In this document: in pieces, positions 32,261 through 42,166 of the stretch
Position numbering within the stretch: the stretch's first letter is position 1
How the letters are laid out: every line of letters begins with the position of its first letter
Assembly (NCBI GenBank): GCA_963854735.1
Contig: OY978105.1
Span: forward strand, 1-64,000
Direction: 5' to 3'
Length of the DNA stretch: 64,000 nt
Source of the DNA: Marvania coccoides
Taxonomy: Eukaryota > Chlorophyta > Trebouxiophyceae > Chlorellales > Chlorellaceae
Position numbers and translations under genes: made by a program
Notes under the pieces: model-generated
Told to the model about the DNA's origin: nothing
The model's input: the letters and a program-made list of their open reading frames with translations, nothing else
Database searches by the model: none

Positions 32261-32727
32261 CCTCGATTAATTCAAAAATTTAGGCGAAAACTGCTGAGCG
32301 AACGGCGGTGAGGCCCTTCGAACTGTGGTGTGCGTATTGTTGGTTTTTTGTTGGAATTTAAAATATGAAAATGGAGCTATTTTGAGCAGCGTTGATTTTG
32401 AGCACAAGTGATGCCGCAGCATTTCAACATGTATTTCCCACCCTCACAAATATACTTTTATATAAGAGTGCCAACAAGTCGGTTGTTACAGTGTATATAA
32501 GTATAGTCGTAAGAAGTAAAATCTGCTTTATTTTTTTGCTCTCAATTCTCGCTTTCAAGGCCGTCCGCCAACGCGCAGGCTGTCCTCACCTCCCTGCACC
32601 AGCAGAGCAGCAAAAAAGGGTCAGCACTTTGACTGGGGGCAACACTCTCTTCTCATGCTCGACAAGCGATAGCGAAATGGGTAAATAGCATTACACAAAG
32701 CTTGAGAAAAAAAATCGATATAGAATT
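32261..32727. other. Spacer between unknown gene and bS21
   Basis: 467 AT-rich bases holding the promoter of the unknown gene and the bS21 3' region (both minus strand), with TTACA at 32691-32695. Nothing else is seen. Confidence 0.55.
32691..32695 (-). terminator. UGUAA poly(A) signal of bS21
   Basis: TGTAA on the minus strand lies 33 bases past the bS21 stop. Confidence 0.55.
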
Positions 32728-33498
32728 TCAAGCCAGTGCTCCCGGCGAACCCACCAGCACATCCGCAAAGATATCCTCAGGGGTGCCAAACATGTCGCTG
32801 AAGGGGGACGGCTCGGCAGCCACTGCCTGGTGGTAGGTGCGAGGGGGGAACTGGCGGTTGCGCTTTGCCTTCATCCTCGACTCCCGCATCTTCCGCTTCT
32901 TGGCATCCACAGAGCACTCGAAGTAACGGCGACGGCGGACCTGTGGAGAAATGGGCATGAAAAGTAGTCAGTTGTGCTGTGAACAAAAAAAATAACACAG
33001 TGAAGTGACTATTGTGTTCTTTCTGCGCTGCCACTGCCGCCACCCACAAAAGTCCATCAGTATCCACAAAATTGAGAGCCCACCTCCTGCACCAGCCCGG
33101 TGGACATCACTTCCCGGCGGAATCGCTTCATTGCGCTGTCCTGCGGCTCATCATTTCCCACCACAACCTGCGTGGGTGAAAGATCGAACAAATTTAGCTT
33201 TTTGGTGGTCGAAAACGGGCAAACGGCATCCTGCTGCCCCTTCAAATCGGCACAAAATGCTGCCACGGGTCTGCTCCGCTGTAATGCGCCTCCCCCGCGA
33301 TGCCCGCCGGCACGGCTTTGCTGGTGGATAAAGTGCTGTTCATATTAAGCCGCTCACCTCCACCTGGAAGCTGTGTGCGGTCTTCATGGCGAGCTTCTCC
33401 GATGTTCCATTGCTGGCAAACGAATGCCGCCTCTGTGCCGGTGCTGCAGGCTTTCCGATGCGAAGACCCGCAAATGCGCTTTGCAATGCTGCAGCCAT
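32728..33498 (-). CDS. Organellar (probably plastid) ribosomal protein bS21
   Basis: Three exons (33498-33358, 33167-33084, 32940-32728) give 145 residues. The first about 45 residues (MAAALQSAFAGLRIGKPAAP and on) are basic and Ala-rich, fitting a transit peptide. The core VVVGNDEPQDSAMKRFRREV, then RRRRYFECSVDAKKRKM and RMKAKRNR, is the bacterial S21 pattern: a short basic helical protein of the small subunit near the mRNA exit. Plant plastid ribosomes have this protein. The tail (about 40 residues after RQFPPRTY) is an extension not seen in bacteria. An in-frame GTG lies 11 codons upstream but the ATG at 33498 is preferred. Mitochondrial rather than plastid import cannot be excluded. Confidence 0.88.
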
Positions 33499-33988
33499 AT
33501 TTGTCGCGGCACGCCCGGTGCTCCCTATCACAAACTTAAAAAGGGGTGTGTGTTGGAAAAGGACAGCGTGCCTCGCAATTGATGGCTATTGAGAGCGAGA
33601 GACCTGGAAAGGAACCCAGGCAGCCACGGCCACCATGAATTTTTCAATTTCTCGTGTCGACGGATCGTTTAAATTTTATTTTAAATGGTGTGGAAGTGAT
33701 AAACTGCCGGTCAGAGCAGAGAGCTTGAAGTCAGCAGTTGAATATCTTTTGGCAATGTTTCACTCCCAAGATTTAACTTCCTAGGGTCGCATTGGGGCAA
33801 GCTCCCCACTTTTCTGCACCCACACTGATCACAATAAGCTAAGAATGTGCCACACCGCTGGGCCTTGCTGTTCTGCCAGGCCAGCGGTGGTGGCGCCAAC
33901 CCCCCTCTGTCAACCTAGCAGCTGCTCGGGCGCAGTCGCAGCTCACGACGCGCTGCTCGCTGTCCGGCAGCATTCATTCGCAGGGGCG
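33499..33988. promoter_or_regulatory. Region between divergent bS21 and zinc-finger genes
   Basis: 490 bases between the two starts. The GC-rich part from about 33845 is open in frame with the zinc-finger gene and could extend its N-terminus to an ATG at 33845. No other feature is seen. Confidence 0.5.
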
Positions 33989-34831
33989 ATGCCTGCGGCG
34001 CTGATGCTGCGATGCCGGCCCGCCCTGTGTCGCGTTAGGACCATGCATCGCTGGCAAAGGCGGTGCGCAGCAGCAGCGGCAGGAGAGCTCTTCCTAGCAG
34101 CAGCAGTAGGGGCGCCCCCTCCTGGTCGGCAGTTGTTGCAGTCTTTGACCCCTGAGGCCGTTCAGGCTGTGGCCACGCCCACCGCCTCGCTGTCTAGGGT
34201 CATATACTCAACGGTGCAGCCAGGCCGCATCGTGCGCTCAGCAGGGGTCGGCACCTCGCGCTCGGGAGGGCCCATGCGCTCCGTGCTTCCATCGTTGGTG
34301 AGATAAAAGAGAAATTTGCCGTGTTTTGTCCTGCTTCAACCTTTATTTTAAATATTTATTTATTTTCCCGCCCATTTTTTCGCATTGCAGCTGCTGCTGG
34401 CCTTCACCATCGCCACCGCCATCATCGCCGCCCTGCGCGCCCGTTTGCGCACCGTGCGCGAGTGCCATTCCTGCCGCGGCTACGGCGTGCAGCGCTGCAA
34501 GCTGTGCTCTGGGCGGGGGACTATCGAGTGGGAGGGCAAAATGAGCCACAGGGAGCCCTGCCCAATGTGCCTGGGCAAGCGCATGAACCCGTGCACCTGC
34601 TGCGGAGGGGGACCGTTGCTGGCGCGCCACCTGTTTCGGCACAAACGCGGCAGAGGGGAGGAGCTGCTGATGGGCAAGCTGCAGCTGCGCAAGGCGGCCG
34701 CCAAGGGCGGCTGGGCGGGCGTGACCTCCATGCTCAACCTGCTGCGCGACAGGGAGGACGACGACGACGATGAGTCCAACCCCAAGCTGCAAGAATCGGA
34801 TCAGTTTAAAGAACAAATCATGATGGACTAG
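33989..34831 (+). CDS. DnaJ-type zinc-finger membrane protein, plastid-targeted
   Basis: Two exons (33989-34297, 34391-34831) give 249 residues. The start MPAALMLRCRPALCRVRTMH is basic and free of acids, fitting a transit peptide. One membrane helix (LLLAFTIATAIIAALRA) begins exon 2. Four CxxC pairs follow: CHSCRGYG, CKLCSGRG, CPMCLGKR and CTCCGGGP, matching the cysteine-rich zinc domain of DnaJ without a J domain. The C-terminus is basic and then acidic (DREDDDDDESNP). Plant proteins of this kind (such as BSD2, LQY1, PSA2) help assemble or repair photosynthetic complexes. Which one this equals is not clear. An upstream in-frame ATG at 33845 would add 48 residues. Confidence 0.8.
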
Positions 34832-35581
34832 AAACGCTCGTCGAGCATCTCCGCATTTTTGTTTCTTTCCCATCTTCCCTCTCTCCCCCACCCTTCATGC
34901 TACTACTACTTACCCCTTCCTACTACCGATGTGTCGAATTCTTTTATTGACGTGGTTATTTCGTTGGCTTGACCTTTGCAAACGACCGACAGAACGAATG
35001 TGCTGCAAGCGGTGCTGGACCCAACCGGGCTGTGAAACACCAATCGCCCAACATTATATTATACGTATTGCTGCTATTTCTCAAACCTACTTTGCTGCAC
35101 CTCAGTGTGTGTTGTTCTGCTCTAGGAGCGATCTCAGATTTGAATGGAATTCGTTTTTCTACCGTCTCATGATGTATCCTTCATTCACTTTTTTCGTTTC
35201 TTTCATTTTTTTCCATGCTGCCCCAAATTATTTTTGCTTTCTCAGTTGTTTGCAGAGTCCCATTCCATTGCTAAAAACAATAATCCCCCTGTAAATTACT
35301 ATGGTGCATCGTGTTAGGCAATGATACAACCCCTCCAGTCCATCTTCATGGTGCTGCAGAGAAAGTGATTGATGAAGTGGTGCTTACCATGCGCGTAGCA
35401 GCATGGGCGCAGCATTCTGCACCTTGACCGCAGGGGCAGCTGGCTGGTCAATCTCAAACATGAAGCTTTCAAGGGTTGATTACATCTTCCGCCAAAAATA
35501 AGGTATAAATAAAGGCATACTGAATCGGAATCACTCGGCAGATGCCATCTTTGTGCAGTTGTTTTGAGAAATTTAAACAAA
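34832..35581. other. Spacer upstream of the acyltransferase gene
   Basis: 750 bases, pyrimidine-rich after 35060. It should contain the 3' end of the zinc-finger gene and the acyltransferase promoter. No RNA or repeat is recognised. TGTAA occurs at about 35289, far from the stop. Confidence 0.5.
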
Positions 35582-37529
35582 ATGCCTACCAAGGCCGTTG
35601 GAGCTTCGGCAATCAAAATCGAAGCCAGAGCAGGTCTTGTTGCGCACCCGGTTGTGAGTCGAAATGATGCCTCCAAGCCTGGGGCACCTTACGATTTCCT
35701 GGCTCTGAATGGGTGCTGGGCGCTAGCCTGCGCCCTCACTGTGGCTCACCACGCCCTCACCTACTGGGGCAGCATCCTAGACGTTGATGAAGGACACGGG
35801 GTGAGTGATGAAACAGTTTGAGAGTCTCTTGTCCTTAGGAATAGTGTCGGCTGATTTTTTTCCTGATAATAATAACGTATTATCTCTCCCGACCACCGCG
35901 CAGCTGCTCAACAGCCATGGGTTCCTGAGAGCGCTCTACTACAGCAACATAGGGTCAGACATCACATTTGTTCTATCTGGGGTGCACGCTATCAGGCAAT
36001 TGGTTCCAGTCATGGAGAGGGTGCACCCGTGCATCCGTGGTGCAGACAGCAGCATGTGGGCGTGCATCAAAACGTGCTATAGGTAGAGCAACAAATAGGC
36101 TGCATGTATAGGTACAGGGTGCGTTTTTGTCAGATTAGCTTTGCAAAACTCAAAATAAATGCCAGGGTGGATGTGCAGAGACGTGCTCAGCCTTCTGCCA
36201 AAGTACGCCACCGCTCTGGCCTTGGTGGCGATGACTGTCGACCCCCTGAAACTTGCAGACATCTCGCTGCAGCTCAACCACGACGTTGCGTTTGAGAACT
36301 GCCCCCGAGCTCTTCCCCTCAATTTTCTGCTGCTGAACAACTTTGCCGGGTTTGGCGGCTGTGGAATCGTGAGGGCTCAGATTGATAAATGCATCACTTT
36401 CTTCTCAGCTATTCAAAAGATAAAACCATTGTTTGCCCCTGCGCGCAGCATTACTGGAGCCTTGCTGTTCAATTCCATTTTTATTTGGCGCTGCCACTGC
36501 TGCTCTGGTGGGCGGCCCCCAGGTAGTAATAAACCACTTTTGCTGCTGTAAGGACCCTGTACACCTGCATGAGCTCATTAGATTCAATGTCCATCCCATG
36601 CAGGGTGCCTGGATTTTGCCGCCGTGTGAGGCGTGGTGCAGTCACAGCATATATTGCAGCGGCCCTACTGCGATGGGGAGCCGCGCATGCTTCAGGCGTC
36701 CGCTACCCGCTACCCCCTTTCAAAACGTTGGATTTGGACACCGCCAGCTCCAACGTGGCTGCCGCTCATTTCCACACGCTGTACTTTCCAACGCCCGCCA
36801 GAATTTACAATTTGGCAATGGGAGTGCTCCTGGGGATGATCACCCTTAATTCGAAGGTAAAGCTGCGTTCGTGAGTCGCTGCAGCCAGTGTGTTTCTAAA
36901 GCTCACAGTGTTTTTTTCTGGATGGCAGGCGACCACCGCACTGCGGGAGCGCTCCTGGGCTGTGGGCCTGCTCTCAAGACTGGTTCTGGTGTTGACGGTG
37001 GCCGTTCTTGAGTATGCAAAGCCGTACGGCAAGCGGCGGGAAGCGCAGCTGTGGCGCTCCCCCCAGGCCTTTGCTGCGTTCATGTTCCACGGCTCTCCCC
37101 TCTACTCGATAGCTGTGGCAGGGGTGGTGCTGGCTGTGGCCCTCCACGCCGACCCGGTGTCAAAATTTGCTGCTTTGGCCATGCGCTCCGCCCCCGGGCG
37201 CCACCTCGCAAAGGTGAGAATTAAGTTTGAAATCAGCGAAATTTTTCTTACTTCATGCTGGCTACTAAAATGCAGTGAATTTTCTCCTCCAGGTGTCCTA
37301 CAGCGTATATTTGGTGCATATGGTAGCGCTGTACTGGTGGGAGGCGGCAGCCTGGCAGCCTGGCGCCCTTGCCGATTGGGTGATTTCCGCCCCGCTGCCT
37401 TCGTTCTTTTCTATTCTAGCAGCCATGGGCGTGTGTGGCTACGCAGCGGGGCTGGTGCACCACCATGCCCACGCATTTGTGGGCGCAGCGTGGAAGAAAG
37501 TGACGTCTTACGTAATGTTTATCTTCTAA
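35582..37529 (+). CDS. Acyltransferase 3 (AT3) family membrane protein
   Basis: Seven exons (35582-35800, 35904-36082, 36179-36368, 36449-36522, 36553-36856, 36929-37213, 37293-37529) all close in phase to 495 residues. Early motifs match AT3 enzymes: FLALNGCWALACALTVAHHA with the helix-1 His, then a YYSNIGSDITFVLSGVHAIR stretch. IHYWSLAVQFHFYLALPLLL matches the WSLxVExQFYL-type motif. Several further membrane helices follow, ending with SYSVYLVHMVALYW and a last helix. AT3 proteins move acetyl or other acyl groups onto membrane-exposed sugars, peptidoglycan, lipids or drugs. The substrate here is unknown; a wall or surface glycan is a guess. The acceptor at 36178 was chosen because it alone keeps the frame after exon 2. 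TGTAA lies at 37733-37737. Confidence 0.85.
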
Positions 37530-38112
37530 AAAACAAAAGTGCTCAGTATTGCGGGCTGAAAAGGAAATGAGTGGTTGTTTAGTTTCAAGTGGTAGATGCA
37601 TGGTATACGGTAGTTTCATAAAAGCAGCTTTCATTCAGACACCGGGATTTGTGTTCATAAATACGAGAAAAATATCTGGGTTTCAAGGTGTTCAGAAAGA
37701 AAACTGGCAGTGAAAAATTAGTGAAATTTTATTGTAAATCTAGTAAATCTACTTGCAGCATTAAATGTCAAATAATAATCTAGAATTTAAGTTTGCCTTG
37801 CCCTGGAACGGGTTCTTCATGGCCACAGCGGCTGGCATTTGTGGGAGCCGCTCGGAAACACACAACAGGAATGGGCCATCCCAGAAATGATCAACGCGCA
37901 CGCAGGGCATAAACTTATACAGCACAGCCTGTGCTGTAGAACTTCTTCCAAGCCTCAAGAGACCGACAGCTGCGGCGGCCCGTTTTTGAATCCCCAAAAA
38001 CTCAATCCAGGGTAAGGAAAGGAGATAAGAGAGAACTCGATCGAAATCGGATTGAAAAACACAAAACGCGCGTTTCAATCGGCTGCCTCGTTTAACCAAT
38101 TCATCAGACGCC
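37530..38112. promoter_or_regulatory. Spacer between AT3 gene and Lhca3-like gene
   Basis: 583 bases hold the AT3 3' region, with a TGTAA at 37733-37737, and the antenna-gene promoter. Most of it is also covered by the antisense frame listed below. No light-response element is assigned. Confidence 0.5.
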
Positions 38113-38114
38113 AT
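37761..38114 (-). CDS. Possible small antisense gene, unknown
   Basis: An uninterrupted minus-strand frame of 117 codons runs from an ATG at 38114 (MASDELVKRGSRLKRAFCVF) to a stop at 37761. Its ATG overlaps the ATG of the Lhca3-like gene on the other strand. The sequence has moderate GC and a plausible amino-acid mix, but no domain and no intron. It would sit in the antenna-gene promoter. It may be chance. Confidence 0.25.
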   Translation of the reverse strand: MASDELVKRGSRLKRAFCVFQSDFDRVLSYLLSLPWIEFLGIQKRAAAAVGLLRLGRSSTAQAVLYKFMPCVRVDHFWDGPFLLCVSERLPQMPAAVAMKNPFQGKANLNSRLLFDI

Positions 38115-39336
38115 GGCTTCCACCTGCTGCATGGTGAGAGCGCGGGCCCCGCCAGATTCAAGGATCTTTTGTCATGAAAAAATAAAGCGCTCATTTTTTA
38201 TCTTCCGTTTTTTAATGCAGGGCGCTAAGGCCACCTTCACCGGCCGCAAGCTGGCCGTCACCGGCCAGAACAGCACCAGGAATGCCGGTCGCGTCGTCGT
38301 CCGCGCTGAGAGCGGACTGCAGAAGGTGAACAGATGGGGAAATATTATCGAAAGATAATTGGAGACTATGGACTCGTTGACGGGACTGGACATTGGGCGG
38401 AGTGGAAGGAGTAAAAAATGACCCGGGTTTGGTGCCCTCGATCCCTTTACTGCCTGCAGGTTGAGCGCGTGCAGAAGGCTGGCGGCCTTTACGCCAACTT
38501 TGCGTCCGACCAGTCGCTCAGCTACCTCAACGGAGCCCTCCCCGGAGGTGAGTCCCGCTGCGTTGAAGACGGATACAGATTTAATAGCCAGCGATTTATG
38601 TACTAGACTTGCAGCAGCTTTTCCGGGGTGTCTCCACCACATTCATCATCTCTGCTTTCTACCCCCACTCACTCTCCCTCCCCCGTGTTCACTTTCTTCC
38701 CCACCCCACCCCAAACCAGACTTTGGATTCGACCCCATGGGCCTGATGGACCCCGAGGGCGCCGGCGGCTTTGTGGACCCCGCCTGGCTGTCCTACTCCG
38801 AGGTCTTCCACGGACGGTGGGCCATGCTGGGAGCCGCCGGCTGCCTGGCCCCCGAGGTGCTGGCCTCCGCCGGCTTGCTGCCCATGTCCCCCGAGGAGGC
38901 GACGTGGTGGAAGTCTGGCGTGATCCCGCCTGCAGGGTCTTACGACAAGTACTGGGTGGATCCCTACACCCTGTTCTTCATCGAGATCGTGGCCATGCAG
39001 TTCGCTGAGCTCAAGCGCTGGCAGGACTACAAGAACCCGGGCTCCCAGGCTGGGCAGTACTTCCTGGGCATGGAGAACGCGTTCAAGGGCAGCGGCAACC
39101 CCACCTACCCCGGAGGACAGTTCTTCAACCTGCTCAACCTGGGCAGCACCGAGGCCAGCATGAACGAGCTCAAGCTCAAGGAGGTGAAGAACGGCCGCCT
39201 GGCGATGCTGGCCATGTTTGGGTACGGCGCACAGGCGGTGGCCACCCACGAGGGCCCCTACAAGAACCTGATGGACCACCTGGCTGACCCCGTCTCGTCC
39301 AACATCCTCACCAACTTCTCCAAGATGGGACACTAG
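38113..39336 (+). CDS. LHCA3: Photosystem I light-harvesting protein, Lhca3-like
   Basis: Four exons (38113-38133, 38221-38325, 38460-38547, 38720-39336) give 276 residues. A transit peptide of about 45 residues (MASTCCMGAKATFTGRKLAV and on) is followed by the mature protein with LNGALPGDFGFDPMGL. Helix B contains SYSEVFHGRWAMLGAAGCLA with the chlorophyll-ligand Glu and His/Arg. The middle segment IPPAGSYDKYWVDPYTLFFI and helix C FAELKRWQDYKNPGS recall Lhca3. Helix A is ELKLKEVKNGRLAMLAMFGYGAQA, then the amphipathic helix near HLADPVSSNILT. The protein binds chlorophyll a/b and carotenoid in the PSI antenna. Subtype is judged from the DPEGAGGFVDPAW and GNPTYPGG stretches. TGTAA lies 159 bases past the stop. 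Confidence 0.93.
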
Positions 39337-39903
39337 ACGACACGAACACGGAAACGGTACAGAGAAATTTTATATTTTGACAATGGCATCATATTTGAAA
39401 AGTATGGAAATAGTAGCTGGATGTGTGATGATGCGGTGGGAGAAGAAGATATACGCTGTGTGAGAGTAAAATTAGGCGCGCTGTAGAAATGCCCTGTAAA
39501 ACAAACCTGAGATAAGAGTGGAAACGTGGTGAGGAAGTTTCTTTGAGCGAAATAGAGCAGCGGCACCCACTGGCTGGGACTCAGATCACCACAGAGGATG
39601 TGCAGAATTGCTGCAGAAGAATAATAATATGGTGTCGTCGTCCTCCACGTACGCGTCCCATCCAGCTGGTTCGTCTTCTGGGCTCTCCATCTGTCTGTGA
39701 GGGGCAGGTAGCTAATGCCCCCTCCCACCTAACGTGCAGTAGCAGAAAATTACAATTGCAATTTTTTAGAATTATTACAAGCCGCAGCGCTGCGTTAAGA
39801 AGACGAGGGGCGCCCGCATTTATTCCTATTTCAAACACGTACCTGTTTGAGGACGGCTGGATCACTTTGTCTGGCGGGTGACGGCGTGTTACAGCGACAC
39901 AAG
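39337..39903. other. Spacer between Lhca3-like and protease genes
   Basis: 567 bases. Frames on both strands (39333-39881) lack domains and are taken as chance. It carries the antenna gene poly(A) signal and the protease promoter. Confidence 0.5.
39495..39499 (+). terminator. UGUAA poly(A) signal of Lhca3-like gene
   Basis: TGTAA lies 159 bases after the stop codon, in the range usual for green algae. Confidence 0.5.
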
Positions 39904-41347
39904 ATGAGGAAAAGTCAGTGGATGTGCGCAGCCCTGCTGGTCGTGGCTCTGTCGGGTGAGAATCCGTGGATTGTGTTTTTTTTTAATTCGATCACAACAA
40001 ACGTGTGCAACAGACCCCTCCTTATAATTATAAACAAAATTGACCCAATTGCAGGTCGTACAAGCTTTGCTGCAGCACAAAAGGAGGGCGACGCCTTGGG
40101 GGACGCTTCCGCTCCTGCAGCAGTCTTCCTTGACCCCTCTCCTGAAGACCTCCTTGACCCATTGCCAGAGGGAGGGGATCTGGCAGATGAGGAACTCTCT
40201 GGAAACCTCACTTCCCGCATTGCCTACGGCACCACCGCCCAACGCGATGCCTACCCCTTTGCCGCCTCTGTTCGTGTGTACGGCATCCATGCCTGCGGAG
40301 GCACGCTCATCCAGCCCCGTGTCATCATGACCTCGGCGCACTGCGTGTACAACAAGCGGTACAATGAGTTCTACCCCATCTCATCCTTCTCCTTCCGCGT
40401 TGGCATCACCAACCGGTTGCGGGGGGCTCCGCGCAAGGCCAGGGTGAGTTTGACTCCATTATTCTAAATTGTTTGTTTTCTCTGCTGATTAAGAAACATA
40501 CTCGTGATTCTATTGCATTTCTCTTTGCTCGCAGGGCATCGTGCGGCCAGGGGCGTACAAGCCTGGCGGCTACTTTGGCGACGTTGCTCTGCTGCTGCTG
40601 GACAAGCCTGTGTCTGGGACCAAGGCCAAGCTGGCCACCACCTCCAACATCGCAAAGAGCTACACCGCCCTGGGGTGGGGACAGACCCAGTCTGGCTACC
40701 TCTCCATCGACCTGAAGCAGGTCAAGCTGCGGCGCATCACCGCGGAGCAGTGCAAGGCCAGGCTCAAAAACTTGAAGATGGGGGGGCTGCCCAGGGACCA
40801 CTTTTGCGCGTCTCCGCCGCCTGGCAAGAAGGGCGACACCTGCAGCGGCGACTCCGGTGGGCCCCTGCTCCAGTCCAGCACCGTGCAGGCGGGCATCACC
40901 TCGTACGGTCCGACCAACAAGTGCGGCACAAAGCCCTTCCTGGGGGTGTATACCTCGGTGGACTACTGGGGGTCGTGGATCCAGGACGTACTGAGCACCT
41001 ACAACATGCGAGGGTACGTCAGTTTTTTTTTTTAAATAATTTGAATTTGAACTTAGAATTTAGGAATAACTCGTTTTTCTTCCCTTCTCTTCTCAATTTA
41101 CTTTAGACTCAAGCCGCCCAGGAAGTTCAACCAGCCACAGTTTGACACGTGCTACGAGGGCGGCACAGTGCGGAGATTCAAGGTGGACAGCGCCGGCAGG
41201 TGCTGCGACGCCTGCCGCAACTCCCAAACCTGCCAGGCGTGGACCTTCTCCAAGACGGGCAAGAACTGCGTGTTCAAGAGGAAGGGGGCATTCACGGCAA
41301 AGGCATCGACCGCCTGCCACTCTGGGCAGTTTCGGTATTTGAGTTGA
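39904..41347 (+). CDS. Secreted trypsin-like serine protease with cysteine-rich C-terminal domain
   Basis: Four exons (39904-39955, 40055-40443, 40535-41013, 41107-41347) give 386 residues. A signal peptide (MRKSQWMCAALLVVALSGRT) leads to a propeptide with DPSPEDLLDPLPEGGDLADE. The mature S1 domain begins near SRIAYGTTAQRDAYPFAAS. Catalytic residues are visible: His in TSAHCV, Asp in GDVALLLLDKP and Ser in CSGDSGGPLL. Disulfide Cys pairs lie at CGG...HC. After the S1 domain a last exon encodes about 80 residues with FDTCYEGGTVRRFKVDSAGR and CCDACRNSQTCQAWTFSKTG, a PAN/apple-like module that may bind glycans or proteins. The zymogen cleavage would follow Arg (TSR|IAYG). Likely secreted or vacuolar. 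S1 proteases with such tails occur in algae and oomycetes. Confidence 0.88.
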
Positions 41348-41770
41348 AAACTACTCAACGCTCCTAAATTATGATGAAATGACTCGTTGCTGCTGTTTTC
41401 TTCTTTGCAATGTTCACTATTTAATATTTATATAAGCTGTGCATGGCTGTGTTGTGAAATGAAATATATTGTGAAATGTTTTAGACACCTCTGCTGCTGA
41501 AAAAGACATCGCCGCTTCAACGAACTGTTTATATGTATAGAATGGGTTTTCTGATGATTTGAACTATTATTGCCTAGCTTCTGCTGTATAACCTGTTGAA
41601 AAAATATTGAATGCTGTAAGAAAGAAATATGATAAGCATGGCGAAATTTCCTGTGTTTTTCTCCTCGATGTCATGTTTTTCCTTTTGTATACAAAAATAC
41701 ATAAGAAAAAACATATGTTTTTCCTTTTTTCCTCTGTGCATTTCCTTTGGTTCTATAAGTCTTACACTGT

Positions 41771-41909
41771 GGGCGACGAGCAGTCGCTTCTAACGGACAT
41801 TGACGGCGCGGTGCGGCGCTGTGCCCATCCGGCCACAGTACCTGAGGTAGATGCCACGGATGGAAGGGGAACCCCGCCTTACTGTGGCGGGGTCAGTGGC
41901 GCGTCGCCT
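41771..41909 (+). ncRNA. Possible structured RNA in a GC-rich island
   Basis: Within AT-rich sequence, this island has several perfect pairings: GCGAC/GTCGC (41773-41777 with 41783-41787), ACCCCGCC/GGCGGGGT (41871-41878 with 41886-41893), and end-to-end GGCGAC/GTCGCC (41772-41777 with 41903-41908) as an alternative to the first. CCATCC and GGATGG can also pair. No known RNA family motif is recognised, so strand and ends are guesses. It could instead be a 3' hairpin of either convergent mRNA. A TATATAA lies just after it (about 41921). Confidence 0.25.
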
Positions 41910-42022
41910 TGCAGGTCTTTATATAAGCGCTTTCTGTAGGAGACGCAACAACCATACGAAAAACCTTGAAACCTGTTTTATTTATTTCTGGCGTCGGGCG
42001 TACTTGTGAATAGTTGAGTTGG

Positions 42023-42027
42023 TTACA
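42023..42027 (-). terminator. UGUAA poly(A) signal of aldolase gene
   Basis: TGTAA on the minus strand lies 140 bases after the aldolase stop. Confidence 0.45.
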
Positions 42028-42166
42028 ATAAGTAACAGGCTAATTGAATATGGAAATTCCCCCAAAAAAAAATCTGCCTTCGTCTCGTGGCAGGGGCAGA
42101 AGAATATTTCGTTAATCGCTCGCTACACCCCAAAGGTTGCTTTCCCTCGTCCAAGGGGCAAATGAT

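Larger units (their letters stand above)
41348..42166. other. Spacer between convergent protease and aldolase genes
   Basis: 819 bases, mostly AT-rich, with a GC-rich island at about 41770-41910 that folds well and is listed separately. TGTAA at 41615-41619 may end the protease mRNA and TTACA at 42023-42027 the aldolase mRNA. No protein gene is supported. Confidence 0.5.

Noticed and set aside
36159..36178. Acceptor at 36163 (ATGCCAG) for the third AT3 exon
   Set aside because: It puts the membrane domain out of frame with exon 2; the acceptor at 36178 restores it.
39543..39881. 112-codon plus-strand frame before the protease gene
   Set aside because: No domain, no start context, and the protease signal peptide begins in another frame right after it.
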